Assembly: GCA_029256665.1 (NCBI GenBank)
Contig: JAQSXN010000268.1
Location: 1-6,069 of the forward strand
Reading direction: 5' to 3'
Length of the DNA: 6,069 nt
Source of the DNA: Paenibacillus sp.
GTDB lineage: Bacteria > Bacillota > Bacilli > Paenibacillales > Paenibacillaceae
Shown here: one piece after another, positions 1 to 5,026 of the stretch
Layout of the letters: each line of letters starts with the position of its first letter
Numbering within the stretch: position 1 is the stretch's first letter
The notes under the pieces: generated by a model
What the model saw: the letters and a program-made list of their open reading frames with translations, nothing else
What the model was told of the DNA's origin: nothing
The model's database searches: none
Made by a program: the position numbers and the translations under genes

Positions 1-30
1 GTCGTTTAGCGCGAGGGCGTGATGATACAT

Positions 31-39
31 AAGGGGGAG
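31..39 (+). promoter_or_regulatory. Ribosome binding site of the binding-protein gene
   Basis: The purine run AAGGGGGAG ends six bases before the ATG at 46. It selects that ATG over the in-frame GTG at 19 and ATG at 22, which have no comparable site. It is a G-rich variant of the AGGAGG consensus. Confidence 0.8.
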
Positions 40-45
40 ACTACC

Positions 46-1704
46 ATGAAACGAACATTTGCAATCGCTGTCAGCCTGACACTGCTGACAGCGCTGATTG
101 CGACGGGCTGCAGCATGAGCGGTACGGACGCGCCGGGAGCGCAGGCAACGGCGGCAGCTTCCGCAAAGCCTTCGGTGGCAGGACTGCCGGCCAAGTTCGA
201 TCCGCCGATCGAGCTCAGCACAGTCCAATTCAGCTTGCCGTCGGTCAAATATTTTAACGGCGACGATATCAACAATAATCCGTGGTCGCGCTATATCGAA
301 CAAACATTCGGCATCAAGGTGAAAACGCTATGGGCCGTGCCGGAAACGGAATACGAGAAGAAGACGAATCTGATGATCTCGTCCGGAGATCTTCCCGACT
401 TCTTCCCGGCGACGCCGCAGCAGTTCAAGCAGTTGTACGATGCGGGCATGCTTGAGGATCTGACGCAGGTGTACGCGAATACGGCGCCGAACGTCGTGAA
501 GAAGGTCGTAGCCGACGCCAGTCCCGAGGTAACCAAGTCGGCTATGATGAACGGCAAGCTGATGGCCATCCCCTATACGGGAACGGCCAAGGAAGCGGCA
601 CCGATTCTATGGATACGCAAAGATTGGATGGAAAAGCTGAAGCTGCCCGCCCCGAAGACGATGGACGATTTGCTGCGCATCGCGGACGCCTTCACGAATC
701 AGGATCCGGACGGCAACGGCCAGAAGGATACGTTCGGCCTGGCGATGGATAAGGAGCTTAGCGCCATCGCCGGCATCACCAACGGGTATCATGCTTACTG
801 GGACATCTGGATGAAGGATAGCAGCGGCAAGCTCGTGTACAGCAGCGTGCAGCCGGAGATGAAAAATGCGCTTGCCGCCTTGCAAACCATGTTCAAGGCG
901 GGGCAGGTCGATCCGGAGTTTCCGGTTAAGCCCGCGAGCAAAGTAAACGAGAGCGTCGGCGCAGGCAAAATCGGGATGATGATCGGCGGCCGCGGCTCGG
1001 CCAATTCGCCGCTTGCGACGCTGACGCCGAATCAAGAGTGGCAGGCCTACCCGATTCCTACCGTGGACGGCAAACCTGCATCGCACACGCTGCCGCTCAA
1101 TATTTACAAATATTACTGGGTGGTGAAGAAAGGAACGAAGCATCCTGAAGCGCTCTTCAAGATACTCGAATTTTGGCTGAATACGTTCTATTACAATACG
1201 TCGGAGGACGTGTTCTATAAGTTCGTCAACCCGAGCAAGGAAGACAAGTCGGCGACCTGGTCGATGGCGCCAGTCCGCATCTACTTGTCCGACAACAACA
1301 TCGAGAACTACCGGCAGGCGAACGCCGTGCTTAAGGGCGAAAAATCCGCCGACCAGCTCGCGCCGGACCGGCGCAATGTGTATGACCGTATCATGCAGTA
1401 CAAGAACGGCGACAAAAAGCTGTGGGGCGAATACGCCCAGAACGGGCCGGACGGCTCGGCGGCGATCATCGACAAGGTAATCAAGGATAACCGCTTTGTC
1501 GTCAATCAGTTCTATGGAATGCCTACCCAGACGATGGCCGATAAAGGCGCGAATTTGGACAAAATCAAAAGCGAGACGTTCATGAAAATCATTACCGGCA
1601 ACGCGCCGATCTCGGAGTTTGACAAGTTCGTCGACGATTGGAAGAAGCTCGGCGGCGATCAAATTACGAAAGAAGTCAACGACTGGTACGCAAAGCAAAA
1701 GTGA
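46..1704 (+). CDS. Extracellular sugar-binding lipoprotein of a CUT1 ABC importer (LplA-like)
   Basis: This 552-residue protein is the substrate-capturing subunit of a carbohydrate ABC importer, anchored to the outer face of the membrane. The ATG at 46 gives a short signal peptide: MKR, a hydrophobic stretch at about residues 5-19, then a lipobox ending A-T-G-Cys22, with Cys22 the predicted lipidated residue. A low-complexity Ala/Ser/Pro-rich linker follows at about 25-50, typical of tethered binding proteins. The mature part resembles the large family-1 solute-binding proteins common in Paenibacillus, with a segment at about 80-140 containing ISSGDLPDFF. A loop at 220-229 (DPDGNGQKDT) looks like an EF-hand-type calcium site. 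The length suits this class, which is larger than maltose-binding proteins. It is first in the operon, before two permeases, and probably made in excess over them. Family assignment is firm; the ligand is unknown, and the calcium site is inferred. Confidence 0.93.
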   Translation: MKRTFAIAVSLTLLTALIATGCSMSGTDAPGAQATAAASAKPSVAGLPAKFDPPIELSTVQFSLPSVKYFNGDDINNNPWSRYIEQTFGIKVKTLWAVPETEYEKKTNLMISSGDLPDFFPATPQQFKQLYDAGMLEDLTQVYANTAPNVVKKVVADASPEVTKSAMMNGKLMAIPYTGTAKEAAPILWIRKDWMEKLKLPAPKTMDDLLRIADAFTNQDPDGNGQKDTFGLAMDKELSAIAGITNGYHAYWDIWMKDSSGKLVYSSVQPEMKNALAALQTMFKAGQVDPEFPVKPASKVNESVGAGKIGMMIGGRGSANSPLATLTPNQEWQAYPIPTVDGKPASHTLPLNIYKYYWVVKKGTKHPEALFKILEFWLNTFYYNTSEDVFYKFVNPSKEDKSATWSMAPVRIYLSDNNIENYRQANAVLKGEKSADQLAPDRRNVYDRIMQYKNGDKKLWGEYAQNGPDGSAAIIDKVIKDNRFVVNQFYGMPTQTMADKGANLDKIKSETFMKIITGNAPISEFDKFVDDWKKLGGDQITKEVNDWYAKQK

Positions 1705-1731
1705 GACGCGCCACGTTTGAAGCAAAAAAAA

Positions 1732-1785
1732 ACGCGGAGCGCCGGGGGCGAGGCAACTGCGGTTGCTTTGCTCCTCCTTCCGCGT
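1732..1785 (+). promoter_or_regulatory. Long intercistronic hairpin between the binding-protein and permease genes
   Basis: The gap between genes 1 and 2 can fold into one long hairpin. ACGCGGA (1732-1738) pairs perfectly with TCCGCGT (1779-1785). After a small internal loop, 1744-1757 pairs with 1762-1775, including four G-U pairs, around the loop TGCG (1758-1761). No T-run follows on the + strand, so it does not look like a + strand intrinsic terminator. Hairpins at this place in sugar-ABC operons are known to stabilise the upstream binding-protein message (malE-malF is the classic case), which would give excess binding protein over permease. The pairing is visible; the role is inferred. 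Confidence 0.6.
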
Positions 1786-1798
1786 GCTGCAAGGAGGA
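1772..1798 (+). promoter_or_regulatory. Possible anti-Shine-Dalgarno/Shine-Dalgarno hairpin ahead of the LplB-type permease
   Basis: TCCTCCTT (1772-1779) is the exact complement of AAGGAGGA (1791-1798), which contains the permease gene's ribosome binding site. An 11-base loop separates them, so the RNA can form an eight-pair hairpin that hides the site. The same pyrimidine arm also forms part of the larger hairpin at 1732-1785, so the two folds exclude each other. This is the layout of a translational on/off element, but no ligand-binding domain is recognised, and it may simply tune translation down. Confidence 0.5.
1791..1797 (+). promoter_or_regulatory. Ribosome binding site of the LplB-type permease
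   Basis: AAGGAGG matches the consensus and lies nine bases before GTG 1807. It fixes that start over the in-frame TTG at 1717, which has no such site and would add 30 residues encoded by the hairpin region. Confidence 0.8.
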
Positions 1799-1806
1799 CA
1801 ACATGG

Positions 1807-2706
1807 GTGAAAACTAAACGTTTCGGCAGGGAGTTGCCGCTCCATTTGATGATCTTGCCCGGAGCCGCGCTGATCTTTATTTACCACTACATTCCGATGG
1901 TAGGCGTGGCGATCGCTTTTCAGAAATTTGTTCCGATCCGGGGCATTACCGGTTCTTCGTGGGTAGGCCTCGATAATTTTATATTTGTGCTGCAATTGCC
2001 CGATACGTTGAAGGTGGTAGCGAACACCTTGACGATCGCCGTGATGAAGATCGTTGCCGGCCTCGTCGTCCCGATCGGCATCGCGCTGCTACTGAACGAG
2101 ATCGGGAGAACGGCGTTCAAGCGAACGGTGCAGACTCTGATTTATTTGCCGCATTTTTTGTCATGGACGATTTTGGCAGGTATTCTGATCGACGTGCTGT
2201 CTCCTTCATCCGGACTGGTTAATCAGGCATTGAAGTTTATCGGACTGGAACCGATCTTTTTCCTCGGGGATAACCGATGGTTTCCGTTTACTTTGGTCAT
2301 TTCCAACGAGTGGAAGGAATTCGGCTTCAGCACGATCGTCTATTTGGCGGCTATCTCCAGCATCGATCCTTCGCTTTACGAGTCCGCGGTCATAGATGGC
2401 GCAGGGCACTGGCGCCGGACATGGCATGTGACGCTGCCGGGCATCCGCCCGATCGTCGTGCTGTTGATGACGCTCAGCCTGGGTCAAATATTAAACGCCG
2501 GATTCGAGCAAGTATTCAATTTATACAGCCCGATCGTGTATGAAAGCGGCGACATTATCGACACGATGGTATACCGGATGGGTCTGATCAACGCGCAATA
2601 CAGCTTCGCTACGGCAATCGGCCTGATGAAGGCGCTCGTATCGCTGATCTTGATCGCGGTCTCTTATATGCTGGCTTATCGATTCGCCAATTATCGCATT
2701 TTTTAG
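1807..2706 (+). CDS. CUT1 ABC transporter permease, LplB/AlgM1 type
   Basis: This 299-residue integral membrane protein is one half of the sugar-import channel. Six membrane segments are visible at about residues 14-38, 73-99, 112-131, 158-183, 213-234 and 269-293. The sequence YLPHFLSW (113-120) is characteristic of the LplB branch. The cytoplasmic coupling helix carries the EAA-type motif at 192-211 (E192-S-A, D197-G198-A, ending LP at 210-211), which docks the ATPase. The length is normal for the family. The GTG start is chosen for its consensus ribosome binding site; a longer reading from TTG 1717 would translate the intercistronic hairpin and give an odd Arg/Ala-rich leader. The partner permease follows after 48 bases. 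Translation may be limited by the upstream structure that can hide the ribosome binding site. Family and role are firm; the substrate is unknown. Confidence 0.93.
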   Translation: MKTKRFGRELPLHLMILPGAALIFIYHYIPMVGVAIAFQKFVPIRGITGSSWVGLDNFIFVLQLPDTLKVVANTLTIAVMKIVAGLVVPIGIALLLNEIGRTAFKRTVQTLIYLPHFLSWTILAGILIDVLSPSSGLVNQALKFIGLEPIFFLGDNRWFPFTLVISNEWKEFGFSTIVYLAAISSIDPSLYESAVIDGAGHWRRTWHVTLPGIRPIVVLLMTLSLGQILNAGFEQVFNLYSPIVYESGDIIDTMVYRMGLINAQYSFATAIGLMKALVSLILIAVSYMLAYRFANYRIF

Positions 2707-2726
2707 CGCATGGTTGCGCTACCATG
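2705..2726 (+). promoter_or_regulatory. Overlapping alternative hairpins between the two permease genes
   Basis: Two perfect six-pair hairpins overlap directly at the stop codon of the first permease. AGCGCA (2705-2710) pairs with TGCGCT (2715-2720) around TGGT. CATGGT (2709-2714) pairs with ACCATG (2721-2726) around TGCGCT. They cannot form together. No T-run follows, so a terminator is unlikely. An effect on RNA stability or translational coupling is possible but unproven. Confidence 0.35.
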
Positions 2727-2737
2727 TCTTAAGAACC

Positions 2738-2744
2738 AAGGGAG
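2738..2744 (+). promoter_or_regulatory. Ribosome binding site of the YtcP-type permease
   Basis: AAGGGAG ends ten bases before GTG 2755. The alternative in-frame ATG at 2710, four bases after the previous stop codon, lacks a ribosome binding site. Confidence 0.7.
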
Positions 2745-2754
2745 AGATGTTCGC

Positions 2755-3639
2755 GTGGTGGATACGCCAACCTTAGGCAGACGTTTGTTTGTCGTGTTCA
2801 ATTACTTCTTTATGGCGCTGCTCGCTTTTTTGTGTCTGGCTCCTCTGATTCACGTGCTGGCCGTTTCCTTCAGCTCCAGCACGGCTGTGGGGGCGGGCAG
2901 GGTGACGCTGTGGCCCGTCGAGTTTACGACCAAGGCCTATGACTTCGTAATGCAAAAGCGGGCGTTTCTCGATTCGTTTCTCGTTTCTGTGAAGCGTCTG
3001 ATCTTGGGCACGTCGATCAACATGTCGCTTGCCGTATTGATCGCGTTTCCGCTGGCGAAGGAGGCGTCCGCCTTCCGGTTCCGTACGGCGTATGTGTGGT
3101 TCTTCTTTGTCACGGCCTTGTTCGGCGGCGGATTGATCCCGACCTACTTGACCGTTAAGAAGACCGGGCTGATGGATACGATTTGGGCGCTAGTCTTGCC
3201 GAATGCGGTTCCCGTGTTCAGCGTGATTCTGCTGCTCAACTTTTTCCGCGGCTTGCCGAAGGAGCTGGAGGATGCCGCTTATATAGACGGCGCCGGGCAT
3301 CTGCGGACGCTGTGGAGCGTGTATATCCCGCTTTCCAAGCCGGTGCTGGCTACCATCCTGCTGTTTACGATGGTCGGCCACTGGAATACGTGGTTCGACG
3401 GGTTAATTTATATGAACGATCCGAAGAATTACCCGCTGCAAAGCTATTTGCAGACCATTATCATTCAGAACGATCTTGGCGCGCTATCGGACGCCGAGAT
3501 CGAAATGATGCAGAAGCTGTCCGGACCGACGGTCAAGGCCGCGCAAATTTTTCTTGCGGCTCTGCCGATCATTCTCGTTTATCCGTTTTTGCAACGCTTT
3601 TTCATTAAAGGCATCGTGCTTGGCAGCGTAAAAGGCTGA
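2755..3639 (+). CDS. CUT1 ABC transporter permease, YtcP/LplC/AlgM2 type
   Basis: This 294-residue membrane protein is the second half of the import channel and pairs with the LplB-type protein encoded just upstream. Membrane segments lie at about residues 13-37, 76-100, 112-134, 143-163, 197-214 and 266-283. The segment FGGGLIPTYL (123-132) and the C-terminal KGIVLGSVKG are typical of the YtcP branch. The EAA-type ATPase-docking motif is at 172-192 (E172-D-A-A, D178-G179-A, ending IP at 191-192). The start is GTG 2755, or possibly the adjacent GTG 2758; it places the protein directly at the family's usual N-terminal LFVVFNYFF region. Reading from ATG 2710 would add 15 atypical residues. No ATPase gene follows, so the pair probably uses a shared MsmX-like ATPase, as related Bacillota importers do. 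Family assignment is firm; the substrate is unknown. Confidence 0.93.
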   Translation: MVDTPTLGRRLFVVFNYFFMALLAFLCLAPLIHVLAVSFSSSTAVGAGRVTLWPVEFTTKAYDFVMQKRAFLDSFLVSVKRLILGTSINMSLAVLIAFPLAKEASAFRFRTAYVWFFFVTALFGGGLIPTYLTVKKTGLMDTIWALVLPNAVPVFSVILLLNFFRGLPKELEDAAYIDGAGHLRTLWSVYIPLSKPVLATILLFTMVGHWNTWFDGLIYMNDPKNYPLQSYLQTIIIQNDLGALSDAEIEMMQKLSGPTVKAAQIFLAALPIILVYPFLQRFFIKGIVLGSVKG

Positions 3640-3669
3640 CCGCTCGATTGCCTAAAAATCCTACCGGTT

Positions 3670-3674
3670 GGAGG
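3670..3674 (+). promoter_or_regulatory. Ribosome binding site of the first oxidoreductase
   Basis: GGAGG lies eight bases before TTG 3683. It sits inside the longer reading that would begin at TTG 3668, which argues for the downstream TTG as the true start. Confidence 0.7.
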
Positions 3675-3682
3675 TTCCTATC

Positions 3683-4996
3683 TTGCTGCACGATTTGCAA
3701 GCCAATACGCGCTCCGAACATTTGTCTTCGCCCATTACCGCCGTCATCGTCGGCGCCGGGCACCGAAGCATGCTTTACGCCTCCTATGCGAACATCGCCC
3801 CCGAAGCGCTGTGCATCGTCGGAGTCGTCGACCCCGATGAAGTACGGCTCAAGGAGGCCGCGGCACGATACGGCATTCCGCCGGAGCGGTGCTACCCCAC
3901 GGTGGAGGCGCTGATCGGCGGCGGAGAACGGATTGCCGATGCGGCGATTAACGGGACGATGGACCATCTGCACGTCGCGACGACCATTCCGCTGCTGCAG
4001 ACGGGGTATCATGTGCTGCTGGAGAAGCCGATCGGTACGACGGAAGCGGAAGTGTTGCAACTGCTTGAGGCTTCGACGACGCACCGCGCCACTGTGATGA
4101 TCTGCCACGTTTTGCGGTATGCCCCTTTCTATGCGGAAATTCGACGCAGAGTAGCCGCCGGCGAGATCGGCGACATTCTCAATTTGCAGCTTGCCGAGCA
4201 TGTCAGCTACCACCATATCGCCTCCGTATTTGTCCGCGGCAAGTGGAATCGCAAGGACAATGGCGGGTCGACCATGCTCCTGCAAAAATGCTGCCACGAT
4301 ATGGACCTGCTCGCTTGGATGAAAAGCGGCATTGCGCCCGTACGGGTCTCAAGTTTCGGAGGCCGCATGTTTTTCCGCGAGGAGAATGCGCCGAAAGGCG
4401 CAGGCAGTCGCTGCCTCGTCGATTGCCCGATTGAAGAGTCTTGCCTGTATTCTGCGCGAAAGCATTACATCGAGCATGGACTTTGGGGACCTTACGTGTG
4501 GCACGGCATCGAGTCGCTGAGCCTGACCCCGACAATCGGACAGAAGACGGAGTCGCTTCGTACGGACAATCCGTTCGGGCGCTGCGTCTGGCGCTGCGAC
4601 AATACGGTCGTCGATCATCAGTCCGTGCTCGTCGAATTTGCGGACGGATCGACGGCAACGTTCAATATGGCGGGCAACACATCGAAGCCATGCCGCTCAA
4701 TCCGGCTCATCGGGACAAGAGGCGAAATCGAAGGGGTGCTTGAAGACGGCTTCTTCGTCGTTCGGCATCCGGACCTTCGCTCGCGTTCCGGCTATTCGGA
4801 GGAGCGGGTCGAATTGAATGTATCCGGCGACATGCACGGCGGGGGCGATTACCGGCTGGTGGAAGATTTCCTGCAAGTGCTTCGGGGGCAAACGCCGTCC
4901 CTGTCGACGACGGTTTTGGCGGACTCGATCTATGGGCATAGGATCGGCTTCGCCGCCGATCGCGCGCTGGAAGCAGGCAAATGGGTCGAATTGTAA
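3683..4996 (+). CDS. Gfo/Idh/MocA family NAD(P)-dependent oxidoreductase with cysteine-containing insertion
   Basis: This cytoplasmic protein of about 437 residues is predicted to oxidise or reduce a sugar or polyol with NAD(P). The N-terminal Rossmann fold shows AVIVGAGHRS (20-29) as the dinucleotide loop and VVDPD (48-52), whose first Asp is placed to bind the cofactor ribose. The family's EKP motif is at 114-116, with Lys115 the usual catalytic lysine. The C-terminal domain has GG (194-195) and KCCHDMD (202-208), with His205 at the catalytic histidine position; the usual Asp four residues earlier is Gln201. An insertion at about 230-265 carries Cys244, Cys248 and Cys254, possibly a structural or metal site. 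It is longer than most members because of this insertion and a 17-residue N-terminal extension. TTG 3683 is chosen by its ribosome binding site. The gene follows the permeases by 43 bases, suggesting action on the imported sugar. The substrate is unknown. Confidence 0.88.
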   Translation: MLHDLQANTRSEHLSSPITAVIVGAGHRSMLYASYANIAPEALCIVGVVDPDEVRLKEAAARYGIPPERCYPTVEALIGGGERIADAAINGTMDHLHVATTIPLLQTGYHVLLEKPIGTTEAEVLQLLEASTTHRATVMICHVLRYAPFYAEIRRRVAAGEIGDILNLQLAEHVSYHHIASVFVRGKWNRKDNGGSTMLLQKCCHDMDLLAWMKSGIAPVRVSSFGGRMFFREENAPKGAGSRCLVDCPIEESCLYSARKHYIEHGLWGPYVWHGIESLSLTPTIGQKTESLRTDNPFGRCVWRCDNTVVDHQSVLVEFADGSTATFNMAGNTSKPCRSIRLIGTRGEIEGVLEDGFFVVRHPDLRSRSGYSEERVELNVSGDMHGGGDYRLVEDFLQVLRGQTPSLSTTVLADSIYGHRIGFAADRALEAGKWVEL

Positions 4997-5013
4997 CGAA
5001 AACACGCAAGGAA

Positions 5014-5020
5014 GAGGGAG
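5014..5020 (+). promoter_or_regulatory. Ribosome binding site of the second oxidoreductase
   Basis: GAGGGAG lies six bases before ATG 5027, in a purine-rich 30-base gap after the preceding stop codon. The short gap supports co-transcription. Confidence 0.75.
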
Positions 5021-5026
5021 AGAACC

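Noticed and set aside
1..9. GTC GTT TAG as the possible last codons of an upstream gene
   Set aside because: Two codons and a stop cannot be assigned to any gene, and other frames also stop within the first 32 bases.
1717..1806. TTG 1717 as the start of the LplB-type permease
   Set aside because: It has no ribosome binding site and would translate the hairpin into an atypical 30-residue leader; GTG 1807 has a consensus site and gives the usual N-terminus.
607..1995. Long minus-strand open frame of 462 codons opposite the binding-protein gene
   Set aside because: It lies antisense to a well-recognised protein, spans the intercistronic hairpin, is rich in Arg and His as expected for a shadow in G+C-rich DNA, and shows no recognisable domain.
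3640..3682. Possible terminator or regulatory hairpin between the YtcP-type permease and the first oxidoreductase
   Set aside because: Only very short pairings (for example ACCGGT and AGG/CCT) are visible, with no T-run. Apart from the ribosome binding site I see nothing in this gap.
3286..3768. Repeated GGCGCCGGGCA in the second permease and the first oxidoreductase
   Set aside because: Both copies encode the short peptide Gly-Ala-Gly-His inside unrelated conserved motifs (EAA loop and dinucleotide loop), so this is coincidence, not a repeat element.
3605..4297. Minus-strand open frame of 230 codons over the end of the second permease gene and the start of the first oxidoreductase
   Set aside because: It is opposite conserved motifs of known families and has no recognisable motif of its own.
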